Of a stretch of 64,000 nucleotides of DNA, positions 22,745 to 34,978 are shown piece by piece. Source of the DNA: Ditylenchus dipsaci (Eukaryota; Nematoda; Chromadorea; Rhabditida; Anguinidae); the NCBI GenBank assembly GCA_004194705.1, contig SADC01000228.1, positions 108,631-172,630 of the forward strand. The letters run 5' to 3'. Position 1 is the first letter of the stretch. Every line of letters starts with the position of its first letter. Made by a program: the position numbers and the translations under genes. The notes under the pieces are model-generated. The model made no database searches. It had not been told where the DNA came from and saw only the letters and a list, made by a program, of their open reading frames with translations.

Positions 22745-24375
22745 AAGTTGTTTTTCGAAAATGTCATATTTCGAAAAGAGTTGGACTCGCAAAAAGAATT
22801 TTAGGAAAGTGTGAAGATTGGCAAATGTGCATATTTGAAAAATGCATTTCGAAAATGGTATTTGTCTCGAAATGCCAATTGGAAAACGGTAGAACTCGCA
22901 AAATAGTAATTCGAAAATGGTAGAACTCGCAAAAAATCATTTCGAAAATAATAGAAATCGCGAAATGACCCATTTGAAATTTTGTATTAGGAAGTTTTGT
23001 ATTTTCGGATGCATTAAGCACGCAAAGCTTATAATTTGTTCCTTCTTCTGGACTTTTTTTTCCAGTGGAGTGGTGCGTAGAAGTCCATATAGAAGGATTA
23101 AGGAAGTGTACTCAAATTTTTACTCTAAAAAGTCTTGACCCTCAACCATTTGCCTAGATATTGAACGTTGGAATTGAAGTTGAATTTTTTTGATCCAAGT
23201 GGACGACCACTTCGTTTGGTCACTCTGGATCACTGTTTTCATAATTCACACTGACAGTGACACTGACATGTCAGTTTAGCGAACCTGACATTTTTTAAAA
23301 GTGGTTGTAAACATTAAAAAGTTGTCTTTTCGAAATTCTGTAAAGTGTGTTAGACAGCTGACGAATTTCTGATTGAGAAAGGTGTTATCAAAGTTTCGAC
23401 CTGTCTTTGAAAAAAAGTGTGAAAAAGTAAGTGTCAGTTTCATTTTTAATGTCAGTTTAGCAAAAAAGAGCCTAAACTGACACTGACATTTTTTTGCTAA
23501 ACTGACATTAAAAATGAAACTGACACTTACTTTTTCATACTTTTTTTTAAAGACAGGTTAAAACTCTAATAACACCTTTCTCAATCAGAAATTCGTCAGC
23601 TGTCTAACGCACTTTACAGAATTTCGAAAAGACAACTTTTTAATGTTTACAACCACTTTTAAAAAATGTCAGGTTCGCTAAACTGACATGTCAGTGTCAC
23701 TGTCAGTGTGAATTATGAAAACAGTGCTCCGGATGCAGCTCTGAGCGATTATAAGGGGTGACTGGTTCGAATCCACCTGGGTGCATACACTCTTTTACCA
23801 TAATTTTAGATATAAAAAGACAAGCGTTTGACTTTTCAGGTCAAAGAGGTAATATACCCGTACTCTGGAGTTACCTGGACATCAACCTGTCCAGGTGGTA
23901 CGCACGCCATGTTTGGAGATTGGGATGTAAAATCGCTATTTCGGTCTTAACATGCCCAATTCCTCACAAATTTTCAGTTTAGAAAAATGATTTATCTTTT
24001 ATTTTTAAGAAATTTTTATTTTTAGGCCATCCAGGTGGATATCCACCTGACCAGGAAGTACCTATCTCAGGTCTTAGAATGAGGTGGTCCAAATCATTGT
24101 TTATAAAATAACGTCTGATCGAATCCCCTAAAGAATTTTAGAGTAGAAAAAACGGTTTGCTTTGATTTTGAAGAAAATTCAATTTTCAGGCCAGCCAGGA
24201 TGAGATATTCATCTTGATATCCATCTAGCATCACAGATTTTGTGGTTTGGGTATAGGATATCGTAGTTTCGATACTATCAAATTGATCTCTTAGCGAAAA
24301 AACCTATTACAAAAAGCATTTTTGCGAATTATATTATTTTTGAAACACTAGTTTGCGAGTTCTACCATTTTCGAC
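22745..24375. repeat. Foldback with GCGAGTTCTACCATTTTCGAA arrays, split by hAT
   Basis: On the left, at least five copies of a unit like TTTCGAAAATGGTAGAACTC are tandem (22745-22985). On the right, the complement (GCGAGTTCTACCATTTTCG, with further degenerate units) runs at about 24298-24375. The interior has B-box-like GGTTCGAATCC and CCAGGTGGATATCCACCTG repeats. The hAT MITE at 23231-23726 inserted into it. Confidence 0.6.
23231..23726. mobile_element. hAT-type palindromic MITE
   Basis: Almost perfect inverted repeat along its length: CACTGTTTTCATAATTCACA at the left and the complement at the right, centred near 23475. Flanks are CTCTGGAT (23223-23230) and CTCCGGAT (23727-23734), an 8-bp duplication with one mismatch. 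No coding content. Confidence 0.88.
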
Positions 24376-24409
24376 TTAACACTTCGCCAATACTAATTTT
24401 TTTCAATTT

Positions 24410-24668
24410 TTTCAAATCTGTGTAAAATAAGTTTCACCGTAAAATTTTGAATAAAATTGTGAAATTTAACCAAATTAAAGAAAAAAATATATGCCGATCT
24501 CAGCCGATCTGACCCGATCTAAAACGATCTGATCTTCTTTCAACTTTGTGTAAAATACGTTGCGCCGTAAAATTTTGAATAAAATTGTGAAATTTGACAA
24601 AATTAAGGAAAAAAATATATTATGCCGATCTGATCTGATCTTGATCTGATCTTCGGCGATCTGATCTT
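24410..24668. repeat. Two tandem ~125-bp units with GATCTGATC runs
   Basis: Two consecutive copies share TGTGTAAAATA.GTT, CCGTAAAATTTTGAATAAAA and a terminal run of CCGATCTGATC-like words. It is a local tandem duplication; no gene. Confidence 0.75.
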
Positions 24669-24699
24669 TGCCCACCTCTGGACGGGCCCCTAAAGGAAT

Positions 24700-25290
24700 G
24701 TTACCCATACTAAGTCAATAACTCAAAAAATCGTCTGAATTCATTAAATGAATTTGTTAAATTGTTTGTTTGGGTACTTGATAAGATGTAAATTTGGAAG
24801 TGCGAGGAAGTTTGTTTTGCTAAGTTCTAACGTCTAAATTGTTTTTGGGGCATAAAATTTTCATGCAACGAAAAATAGACGTGCCCTTTCTATTAGAAAG
24901 GCCGCGTGGTCGATTTGCATGTAAAACTGCCTTTATAATCAAATATTTACTGTTAAATTTCAAATTCCGCTCAAGTCAATAAATGTTTAAACACACGCGA
25001 AAAATTTCATTTCAATATTTATTGTCTTGAACGGAATCTGAAATGGGATCGGTAGAGCTCGCGGGTGTTAAATAAATGCACTGAACAGGTCCGCAAAATA
25101 ATCGCTCTACGATAAGATTCAGGCGCTCAAAGTAAGGGATAAAAACACCCCTCGTGTGGGCTTATCAGAGCATGTGGGCTAATTAGAGAAAATACGGTAT
25201 TTTATTTGAAAGGCAGTTTCAACCGTGCAAAACGACCACGCTGAACACGAATCCACAGCCGGCACCTAGACAACCCGCTCCAACGCCAAC
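24700..25290. repeat. Dispersed repeat shared with 40.1-40.5 kb
   Basis: Same order as 40130-40545: ACCCATACTAAGTCA, GAATTCATT.AATGAATT, TGATAAGATGTAAATTTGGA, a CTCGCGGGTGTTAA/CTCGTGAGAGCTAA segment, AGAGGAAATACGGTATTTTA-type end and GACCACGCTGAACACGAAT. The 40-kb copy is clearly a TA-type MITE; this one has diverged and gained sequence, and its left terminal repeat is not recognisable. Confidence 0.7.
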
Positions 25291-25299
25291 ACCTAAAAA

Positions 25300-27720
25300 A
25301 TAAGAAAAAACATCAACGGGAGGGGGACCAAGGCGAAAAAAACCCTATTGAGGAATAGGGCCACAATTGTTCTAATGATATATATCTGTACATCTCAAAT
25401 ATGTTCCAATTTTTTTATTACCTCAAGTATTTGTGACAAGTTAAATTATTAAAAAATTTCATTTTTTTTCATTGTATAGTATGAATAGTTTATTTTATTT
25501 TGTACACACAGTATATAAGATAAAAAGTATTGGCTTAAACTAAAATAAAATATTTTCTCTATTAGAAGACCCGAGCTTCTATTTTAGATTCTCTCTAGGC
25601 GAGGGGGAGCTTTTAGCAAAGGAAGGGAATTTATAATAGAAGGGGCTTGTAACGGGTGTGAAAAAGTTCAAAACAGGACCTCAATTCATTGTAATAACAT
25701 CTCACACATACGCGTTAGCAATATAAGAGCTACAAAATCTACTTTAGAGAATTATTTTTGAAAGTGTTTAAACATGGTCTTTTGAAAATGCAAGTAGGTT
25801 CCGGTCATTTTTTTGGAAGTAGGTTACATGACAGTAGCGTCCATTTTTCTCAAAAAATTAAATTACTTAATCATTCCTAGTTTTGTGATCATTAGATACA
25901 CGAGACAATTTTTAGTTGATTTTACGGATATACAAGTTAAAATTTGGATCTCTAAATATATCCAAAAAGTCTTTGGAATCCGGTTTACATGAGTCCCATA
26001 AAAATTTAAGATAATATGATTTTAAATTTAAAAAGTTGCCTTGTATTTCAGAGCGCAAAGAATCGGAAAAGTTATAGAGGTTGAACATACATGGCGAAAT
26101 AAGGACAAGCTGTTTTGATCTGTAATTCAAGATGTAAATTCCGAAACAGCATACACCACGTGATTCAGCGTGAGAAGGGCTACTGAATGGTATTTGACTC
26201 ATATCTATATCGTCTATTGAAAAAAAATTAAAAATTCAGATTCAATTTGCAAATTTTTTGACCAAAAAAGGGTGATGCCGTTACACCGGGTGCCGTTGTA
26301 GCAAGCGTTAACTTTGTCGTGTTTCTCTGTTGGCCAGCCAAATTTCTCCCATGGTGTCATTATAACGGGGTCCCGTTACATCGGGTGCCGTTATATCGGA
26401 ACTCGACTGCACAGTTCAAAACAAATTTTTTGAAAAATTATTTACTGAAAATTTTACGCAAGGCTGACTTTCAGATAAATTCTATGACGCATGCTTATAT
26501 GCATAACTTGTATTTGGCTATATGACAAGTAAAAGTTTTTTTGATGTTTTTACCAATGTCAAAATACAAATATTCATAAAAAGATTTTAATAAGCTTTTA
26601 TAACTTTTGCGTTAGATATAATACATTAAGGCCTTCTTCAAGAAATTCGTCTATTGGAAAAAATATTATCTATTATATAATTATTATAATCTATTATAAT
26701 CTACAATGCCTGATTTTTTAAATCTTTTTCTTACTTTTTTTAATTTAAAGGGGCATGCTCGCGCCCGATGGAATAATTCTTTCATTTCAAATTGGCGGGT
26801 ACCAGGCACGCCAGAGATTTTGAATTTCAAAATCGTGTTTGAAATCATTTTGATTGTTTTTTTAGCCTTCCAATGTTTTAGCTTGTGTTTTTCTCAAATT
26901 TCCCTAACAGATCTGACCCAATTAGCTGTTCTGGTAGAAAATATCGAGGTCGAAAGCTAGTAGTAATAATTTCCCATTTTATTGCTACTGTGTAAATGAT
27001 AGTTATTCTTACGTATTTTCAGCCTCTACTCGGACACCTGACAGCTCGACGTCTTACATTAGATAAGTTTTTCTCATATTTTCTGCCGTCTTTTGCTTTT
27101 TCTCCTCCCCCTTTAAATGCAAATAAAAAACAATTCAAAAAAATGTTATCGGAGTAAAAATGTATCGAATTTAGTTTCAAATTGCCTTAGCCCTCAGTGC
27201 TTGAATCTGAAATATCGTGGGGTTCCTCAAAGATTTGCGAGGCTGGGCCTTCTTTTTTCCAATTTTCTGTTGACTGCATTTTCTCTATATAAATCTCTAC
27301 AATTAAAATTTTCACTGGCAAGTTTTTTTCAACTACATTTGTGAACCTAAAAAGTTATTATATTGCAGAAAAACCGAGTAGTAAAAGTGACAATGTTGTT
27401 AGAAATTGCATTCACTACTGTGCCAGTTATTAGTTTTCAAGTTTTTACTATGGTATAGATTTTTGGCTAATCGAATTTCAAAAAAATTATTTTCAGATAA
27501 GTACTGGAGTGCCATCACCGCATATAAGCGAGATTATATTAGCGTCTCTTAATGTGGAAAAACTTATATGCAGTATTTATTATGGGAGAATATTTATAAC
27601 AAAAACAAATGTGATTACAGATAACACAACTTCTCTTAGTAGAAATTCTAATACTACTAGATAAAAACCAAGCATTCTCATTTGAGAAAGAAAAATTTTC
27701 AGGAGGGATTGCGTATTCCA
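25300..27720. other. Intergenic, one partial pogo-type end
   Basis: Around 26278-26412 tandem GTTACATCGGGTGCCGTTAT words end in CGGAACTCGACTG, one end of a CAGTCGAGTTCCG element; the left end is missing. The longest frame is a 96-codon minus-strand one at 25912-26202 with no recognisable motif. I see no supported gene. Confidence 0.5.
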
Positions 27721-27722
27721 TA

Positions 27723-28191
27723 CAGTCAAACTTCGATATAACGTACACCCTGAGGACCGGCCTAACCGTACATTATATCGAGTGTACGTTATATAGAAGG
27801 TACGTTAGCTTAATATGGTCATCCGTACGTTATATCGAATACCAATGTTTTATTGACGTAAAATCAAACAAGGTCAACAAATATATCAACAAAATTTCGC
27901 CAAATTTTCGAAGGAAATAAGATTTTTTTCTTCCATCACTATTTTTTTTACGAAATTTGAAATTTGTACGCTATATCGAAGGTCATTTCATTGCTCGAGA
28001 CTGACCTAGGTGTACATTATATCGACTTTACGTTATATCGAGGGTCATTTTATTGGTCGGGGCTGACCAAAGCGTACTTTATAACGAGTGTACGTTATAT
28101 CGAAGCTCACTTTGCCTATATTTTTATGTGACCAACAAGTGCAGGCAAGATGTACGTTATATCGGGTGTACGTTATATCGAAGTTTGACTG
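27723..28191. mobile_element. Pogo-type element CAGTCAAACTTCGATATAAC
   Basis: Perfect ends CAGTCAAACTTCGATATAAC / GTTATATCGAAGTTTGACTG flanked by TA. Several internal subterminal copies of CGTTATATCGA(A)GTGTACG occur on each side. Ends are those of Tc1/mariner-pogo-related elements. No transposase remains. Confidence 0.92.
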
Positions 28192-28299
28192 TAATGGCTG
28201 ATAGTAAATAAATGAGGGTAAACGTATATACCTCTGAATCTTTCTGAGCATTTTTATCCGGACTTTTATGAATCACTTATGCAGCTCTTTTTGTGCATA

Positions 28300-28750
28300 A
28301 AAGCCTCTTCTTCACACTAGTATACAAAGGGAAAAATGTTATAGCTTATTGAAAGCAGGTCAACTTCAGAAAGCAAATGAAAAAAATCTAAGTTTTGGGA
28401 GTATATACCCCGAGAAATGGTCCATTACGTGGATAACCAGCATTCACATGGCTGATGGTTAAATAGAGGCTACCATTAGATTCGACGCGTCTTTCTAAAG
28501 AGCAAAACATGTTTTCGGCAAAATCTAGAGAGATTTTTCTTCAAAATTTATATCTTTTTCCGGTCCAAAATAGTTTTTCTCAGAGTATAATCTAATGGTA
28601 GCCTCCATTTGACCATCAGCCATGTGAATATTAGTCATCTACGAAATGGACCATTTTTCGGCGGTATATACCCCAAAACGTCGGTTTTTTATTTGCTTTC
28701 TAAAGTTGACCTGTTTTCAAAAAGCTATAACATTTCTCCAGTGTATGCTA
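28300..28750. repeat. Inverted-repeat element
   Basis: Left arm (GGTCAACTTCAGAAAGCAAA, GGCTGATGGTTAAATAGAGG) and right arm (CTCCATTTGACCATCAGCC, TTGCTTTCTAAAGTTGACC) pair across a centre near 28525. Target duplication not resolved. Confidence 0.7.
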
Positions 28751-28850
28751 GTCTGAAGGGGCGGGGGCTTGTTATTTACAAAAGAGTTGCTGAAATGATG
28801 TATGAAAGTCCTGATGAAAAGGCTCAGAAAAATTCAGGGGTATACCCGGT

Positions 28851-29915
28851 AAAACGTCGACTCGCTACAATTGCGACTCGCTACTGTGACTCACTATACT
28901 TGCGACTCGCTACTGCGACTCGCTACAACAGAAAAGGGGTTTGATTTTTTTGGTATAATCTTTTTATGAATACAGTCGACGCTCGATTTAAGGACAGCCT
29001 GGGGACCGCCAAACCATGTCCTTAAATCGAGTGCGTCCTTGTATCGAGCGTCCTTAATCGAGCGTCGACTGTATATTACTTCAAAGGTTTTCTTGTTTTA
29101 AAGGTCCTGAGTTCATACATGAATCATGAGGTACCCATCTGGTTCACGAAGCGGAAAATTAAATTGAGTCAGATTTAAAAACAAATCGTCCTATCACACG
29201 TGAAATAGTGTAAATATCCAACCAAACCAAGTGGCCAAGCCAACCAAACCAATTTTTTTACGTTTTTCATGTTCCAAAACTGTTCTTATGGAATAATTCG
29301 GACATGCTAAAGATGGTTTGATAATAGTAAAATAAGGTTTTGTATCATATTTTTTGAGTATTAGGAAATAATTGATTTTGCCAAAACTCGATTTCACCAA
29401 AACTCGAAAAATACTTTACAAAACGGCATTTTGCCATTATCAGACCATCTTCAGCATGCCCGAATAAGTCCAGAAAACTGGTTTTGGAAAATGAAAAACG
29501 TAAAAAAAGTGGATCCAAGTGGACGACCATTTGGTTTGGTTGGATATCCACCTGGACCAGGGATACCTATCCCTGATTTTGAGGGTCGGGTGGGTTAACT
29601 CGCAGTTTCAGTCCTATTAAACCCAATTCACCACACTAATTCACTATTTTTTTTATTATGCTTAGTTTTTGCTCTATTGTGATCTTGGTGTTACAACAAA
29701 GTTCCACACAATAAATTTAGCCTTTACAAATTTTGAAAAATCGGCACTATTAATGAATAGGTCAAAAAATCTTTTCGGAAAAAAGTATTTGCTTAGAACC
29801 CTTTTCTGTTGTAGCGAGTCGCAGTAGCGAGTCGCAAGTGAAGCGAGTCGCAGTAGCGAGTCGCAAGTATAGCGAGTCACAGTAGCGAGTCACAATTGTA
29901 GCGAGTCGCGTCTGT
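28851..29915. repeat. Element bounded by GCGACTCGCTA arrays
   Basis: Left end has about five copies of an 11-13-bp unit GCGACTCGCTAC. Right end (29810-29915) has about eight copies of the complement TAGCGAGTCGC, each bordered by CAACAGAAAAGGG / CCCTTTTCTGTTG. The interior includes a 99-bp CAGTCGACG MITE and two oppositely oriented copies of a GGTTTGGTTGG sequence. Same arrayed-arm design as other foldbacks here. Confidence 0.7.
28973..29071. mobile_element. 99-bp MITE CAGTCGACGCTCGATTTAAG
   Basis: Ends CAGTCGACGCTCGATTTAAG / TTAATCGAGCGTCGACTG flanked by TA. It is almost entirely palindromic and one of the smallest complete pogo-type MITEs in the window. Confidence 0.93.
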
Positions 29916-30217
29916 TCATATACCCTCCCTAGGGCCTCTAGCTGCTCTGTTGCTATTCTTGTCTGAATCACAACATGGTTGTTTTTTGTTTTCTAGGTGT
30001 ACAAACTGTCAATAAATATTCAGTGTAATTCAAACAAATAAATTTGGACCAGAAGTATTTATAAAAAATTATAAACATATACAGTGGTAACAATTATAAG
30101 TTCTTCAATTTGAAATCATTTTTCAAGTTTCATGTCGTTTATAAATCCATTTCTGTTTTTTTTCTCGCTATTGACATTTTGACATTGCTCCTAGGGTCGT
30201 ATTCAGTTGGATTAGTA

Positions 30218-30733
30218 GAGTTTTGGATCAAAAGTAACTCGTGACCTACTTAAAGGGAGGAGGGACTTCTACGGCTACTTTTTGACATCGTCTGCTACTT
30301 CACATACATTTTTTTCACATATGTTGTTCTCTTATCTGAGATCTTTTCACACCGTTTTGTAGCTGAGATCTTTCTTTATCGATTGAGTGGTCAGAAAACC
30401 TGATTTAAAATTATTTTGAGAAATTCACAGCAAACTCACACTAAAAACCGTGGTTTTTCACCTAGGTGTTTTTAGTAGAGTTTCACCTTATATTTAATGT
30501 GTTTTTATCGAAAATTATTTTTAATCAGAGTGTTTGACCACTCAATCGATAGAGAAAAACTCAGCTACAAAACGGTGTAAAAACATTTTAAATAAGAAAC
30601 AAAATATGTGAAAAGAATTTATGTGAAGTAGCTGGTTAAAGTAGGTTAAAAAGTAGCTGTAGAAGTCCCCCTTCAATGTGTTTCAGACCAGCCGAGTAGG
30701 TTTAAAGATCACGAGTTACTTTTGATCTACTCA
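30218..30733. repeat. Inverted-repeat element
   Basis: Arms TTGGATCAAAAGTAACTCGT...GGGACTTCTACGGCTACTTT and AGTAGCTGTAGAAGTCCC...ACGAGTTACTTTTGATC pair with bulges; inner arms AGCTGAGATC and TCAATCGAT/ATCGATTGA also pair. A further inverted GTTACTCG(C/T)GAT pattern follows to about 30790. Confidence 0.65.
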
Positions 30734-30929
30734 ACTCGTTTCAGAGACACGAGTAAAGTTTCGGGTCAAAAGTTACTCGCGATCCTACTCGAAAAGTGAG
30801 TAATTTTTTATCCGAGCAGAGTTGAGTTCTATTTGTGTACTACGGCTCTACTCGTCCAAATTGAGGTCTAATCCCGACACAATTCAACGACACCAAACAT
30901 GCATACTAAATGCATCTTTATAAAACGGT

Positions 30930-31620
30930 GGTATTTAATTTTGCCCACTAATTACTGAAAATGCCCCTTAATTCGCTGAAAAACGCCCCCTAATTTCTCT
31001 CTCTCATCGTTTTAATCGAAATTTCGCGGGAATTTAAATTTTTTAGTGAAAAAGTAACTTAGATTGGTCAAAATCCAAATACGGAATGGCCAGAACCCAC
31101 TGAAAGTCGGTTTTTCGGGGTTTACTAAAGGGAGAGTGAATTCTGCGAAAATTCGGTTGAGCACATTAGAATTCCGGTCCGGTCGGCTGAATCACTCAGA
31201 ATTTCATCTGGAACTACTCAAAACCACCATAAACCTGGAGTTCTGAGTGATTCAGCCGACCGGATTGGAATTCTGATGTGCTCAATCGAATTTTCGCAGA
31301 AAGTTTACTCTCCCTTTAGTAAACCCCCGAAAAACCAACTTTCAGGGGGTTCTGGCCATTCCGGAGTTGGATTCTGACCAATCCAAGTGATTTTTTTACT
31401 AAAAAATTTAAATTCCCGCGAAATTTTGACTTAAAACGATGAGAGAGAAAAATTAGGGGGCATTTTCAGCGAATTAGGGGGCATTTTTCAGCGAATTAGG
31501 GGGCATTTTTCAGAAATTAGGGGGCATTTTTTTGTAATTAGGGGCAATTCAAATAAGAGGGCATTTTCCCGAAATTAGGGGGCATTTTTCAGCAATTAGG
31601 GAGCAGAATTAAAAATTACC
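30930..31620. repeat. Foldback element B, core shared with element A
   Basis: The central 300 bp (GGTTTACTAAAGG, CTCAAAACCACCATAAACCT, GATTCAGCCGACCGGA) is homologous to the core of the element at 35-729. Its outer arms, however, are arrays of GAATTAGGGGGCATTTTTCA (five or six units on the right, about three on the left). Stem sequence AATTTAAATTCCCGCGAAAT lies between core and array. Confidence 0.82.
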
Positions 31621-32600
31621 CATATGAAACATCAAAAAAATTAAAAGTGAATAACGATAAATTTTGTTTAGCATTGCCAAACTCTTGCTCAAGGGTTTCT
31701 CCTTTTAGATCAATGTATAAAGAGATTAGCCGACTGTAGCTGTTTATTGCTCGCTGTACCATCTTGAAATAATCCGTTGCTTTAGTTTATTAAGATCGGC
31801 TGGTTGCCTCCGCCAAACTTGATCTTTTATATACACCAAATAAAAAAATCGAAGGGATTCAAATCAAGCAAACGTTTACAGGTAATTAAAGCACAAAGAC
31901 TTATTTAACAAAAAGCAATCAAGATGTCATTCAATTACCTCACGGCCCCCTAAAATTCAAATCTTAGCACGGAAGCCCATCAACCCATCAAATTCAAATC
32001 TTAGTGCATTAGGGAGAAAAGGCGCCAAATGAATTTTTTCAAAAACGGCCATTTTTAGACCCTTTCAGAGTGTTTCTGTTTCGTATGCCTGATATGACTT
32101 TTTCCTATTTGGGTTTGGCGTGCTTATAACCAAAATATTCCTCGCAGTAAGGGCTTTCAAATGAGCCATCACTTGCCCAAAAAATACAAGAATTATCGAA
32201 ATCACAATTGAATTCTGTTAATAATTTCAAAAATTTTTCATTACATGGTTGTCTAAATTGAGTTCGTAAAAAGTTTTTCTGTCTATTTTTTCAAACGAAA
32301 TCGGAGGCACGATAGAGGAATGAATCAGCTACATTTTCGTACCAAGGATATATGCGAAAAATGCAAATTTAGGGTCCGTTATGCAAAGTTAGTTGGAAAA
32401 CGCAAAAACCCGTATTTTTACTCGAAAAATGCCAGTTGTTTGCTTCAAACGTTCTCTAGTTTCTAAAACAACAATTATAGGAAAATCGGCTCAACTTTTT
32501 GAGTAGCTGAATGTCTGGGCTATCTTTTGGTATAAAGATTATTGTTAACAAACCGTGGTTTTGCATTTTTTGTCCGTCGTTTATGTTGTCCAATATTTTT
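31621..32600. repeat. Dispersed repeat, inverted copy at 63.74-64.0 kb
   Basis: Sequence from about 32330 to 32590 (TGCGAAAAATGCAAATT, AACGCAAAAACCCGTATTTT, TGCCAGTT.GCTTCAAACG, CGTGGTTTTGCA) matches the reverse complement of 63740-63990. Left of 32330 I see nothing I can assign. No gene. Confidence 0.6.
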
Positions 32601-32703
32601 TGTATTTTCAGGTGGTTCAATGGTGCGCACTTGACGTGCTTCTGTGGTACAAAAACAGCCAATAACAACGCAGTCTGTCGCTCCGAGAACTGTGGAAGCA
32701 ACA

Positions 32704-33336
32704 ATGACTACTGAAGAATATGCTCCATGAGTCGTTACAAAAGCTTAATTTGATCCAGAGGCGATTTTTTTACGAGCAGCACAAGCGTCTATGTGAGTCA
32801 AATTTTCACTGGCTTTTTTTTCGTTGTCTTCTGACTTTTTAACTATAGTGAAATGCGTTTAGCGAACCATCAGCAACTAAGAAGGACATGCGACAGTGCA
32901 AGTGCATGCTCAAGTTGAATAAGCAGCAAGATGAAGTGTATGCCAAGTTCCGTGAAGTCTTCCTACGATGGACGTTGAAAAGGTTTGTGTCCTTGTGTCG
33001 GCAAATCTCACAATAAATTTATTTTTACTAGATAACTGCAGCCGACTTGAAAGGCGAGAACAAGGAAGCGTGGAGGCTATTCTGCGAGGAGTTGTAGGAT
33101 TCAGTGGCCGAATACAATCTGGGAACGATTTTGCGGATGGGTGCAAGCGGGATATACGACGAGCCTAACACTCTTACTACCCCAAAGGTATAACTTGTAC
33201 GTTGCAATGCGTCCTGATCTTTAATCAATTGTTTTCAGATCATTTCTGGATGAAGGCGTTTGCAATTGAAGGCGCTTGCAACGTGAAAGGCATCAATGAG
33301 AAGTGGAAGAAGAAATTGAAGAGTATTTTAGGCTAA
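32704..33336 (+). pseudogene. PBDC1: PBDC1-like gene, disrupted
   Basis: Exons 32704-32792, 32849-32982, 33032-33187 and 33239-33336 (TAA). The family is small, cytosolic and conserved from yeast (YPL225W) to man; yeast work links it to protein biogenesis. Matching words: FDPEAIFLRAAQAS, then LNKQQDEVYAKFREVF, TMDVEK|ITAADLKGENKEAW, EYNLGTILRMGASGIY, EPNTLTTPK, and FAIEGA near the end, all in human PBDC1 order. Defects: frame changes in exon 1, a missing C before TACGATGG in exon 2, an in-frame TAG in exon 3 (after FCEEL), and one missing base at the start of exon 4. AATAAA follows at 33414-33419. Homology is clear; whether it is a pseudogene or a live gene with consensus errors is open. Confidence 0.75.
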
Positions 33337-33413
33337 ACATTGTTCTCGTTATTCTCCTTACAATTGTGTTTAATGTGATTGCTTGACTTTCAGAGTTTAT
33401 GATTTGTTTCGCC

Positions 33414-33419
33414 AATAAA
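33414..33419 (+). promoter_or_regulatory. Poly(A) signal AATAAA of the PBDC1-like gene
   Basis: Canonical hexamer 78 bp after the stop codon, just before the foldback element that begins near 33435. Confidence 0.6.
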
Positions 33420-33434
33420 GAAACTTTATAGTTA

Positions 33435-34245
33435 GTTCGGTACCGGACAATATTTCGCAGACAATTATTTCGCCGACTTATTTCGCCGACAATATTTCGC
33501 CGCGACAAAATTTCGCCGACATTATTTCGCGTGACATTATTTCGCGGACCATTATTTCGCCGCGACAAAATTTCGCTGATATTCTAAGTGTCGTTTTTTC
33601 TAATTCGCGCCATTTTTCTGGCTGATTTTGTGGCGCGAATCTTCACAACCATCTGCAAGAAGAGTAATTATTCGACCGCTATGACTCAGATGCGCAGTTT
33701 TCTCATGTGGTAACTTTACTTCAGCTATATTTTCTAATTTTCGAAGATTTTAGTGCCGAAAAATCGTGGCGTTGCATGTATTCCAATCAGAAATCTTGAC
33801 ACATTGATTGTTTTGAAATAAATAAAGATAAAGTTTAGGGTCTTTGAAATGTTTTTAGCTAGTCCAAAGAGGAATCATCGGTCAAAAAAATTTTTGGAGG
33901 TTGAAAAATAGAGCACCATGGTGTTCTATTAGAATAAATACGGTACATTAAAGCCTGCGAGCCAGAATTCTCTAATGAAGAAATTTCGGATCTGAGTGAA
34001 GAATAATAGGAATGTTTAATTCTTCGTTGTTATTTGCTTCTCTTATTTGTTGTTATACGACTTGCGTCAATCAAACTTTGTGTTGGATTCACTTGAAAAA
34101 TGTCTGGCATGTAATCACTGAAATTAGTAAAAATAAATAATGGCGGCGAAATTTTGTCGCGGCGAAATAATGGTCCGCGAAATAATGTCGCGCGAAATAA
34201 TTGTCGGCGAAATAATTGTCGGCGAAATATTGTCATGTACCCGTT
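33435..34245. repeat. Foldback with ATTATTTCGCCGACA arrays
   Basis: Left arm: about six units of ATTATTTCGCCG(CG)ACA. Right arm (34142-34245): about six units of the complement TGTCGGCGAAATAAT, with ends GGTACCGGACAATATTTCGC and GCGAAATATTGTCATGTACC. The interior carries ATTCGCGCCA...TGGCGCGAAT and a TAGAATAAATACGGTA MITE end. No coding content. Confidence 0.82.
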
Positions 34246-34978
34246 TAGTTGATTCTGGCTTTCCTTGTTTTCCCAATTTTCACTACCCAACTTTTGCATA
34301 TTCTTCTCCTGCTTTAAAAATAGAAATTTTCGTTTAAAAATTTGAATTTCATAGAAAACATTCTTGGCGTTTTGTTTGTCTTGAACTGCACTAAGATTCA
34401 AATGTTAAAGGGCCGTGACCTGGGACGTACTCTTTCAAATGAAAAAGTATCTCGTCGATACAATCAATTGAAAAAAATATTAGCAAAAATAATCCCGGCA
34501 AGAATTTGTGACACCCTGTATTTCAAACCCAATTTCATGCAAATTATAGTAAAAATGTACTTGTCGGCAGGGTTCGACAAATGTGCCCTAAAGGGCACAT
34601 TTAAGGGCACATCGTATTTTTGAAAAATTATGTGCCCTCGAAAAGGCACAATGTGCCCTTTGTAGGGCACATTTTTTCGCGCCATATTTATGTGCCCTTT
34701 TTAGGGCACAATGTGCCCTAAAAGGGCACATTTTTTTTGGCCTTAATTTATGTGCCCTTTTTAGGGCACATCGGTCAGAAAATGTGCCCTTTTCAAGGAA
34801 AATGTGCCCTTTTCTTTTTCAAAATTTTTGTTACTTTTTTTAACTTTTTGTGTTTTTTACAGATTTTATTCATATTTCGGCCTATACATGTTTATTATAG
34901 TTTACAATATAAATACTTAAAATAATCACGGTAAATATCAGTGTTTTGCATGTAAATTGAGCATTCTCATTTCTAGAT

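Noticed and set aside
23763..23790. tRNA gene suggested by GGTTCGAATCC
   Set aside because: There is a B box and T-loop-like sequence, but no pairing acceptor stem or anticodon arm upstream, even after removing the hAT insertion.
24480..24670. CRISPR-like regular repeats of CCGATCTGATC
   Set aside because: Two long tandem units with internal short words, no spacer structure, eukaryotic context.
25912..26202. 96-codon minus-strand frame
   Set aside because: No splice context, family motif or neighbouring exon; length is within what AT-rich random sequence gives.
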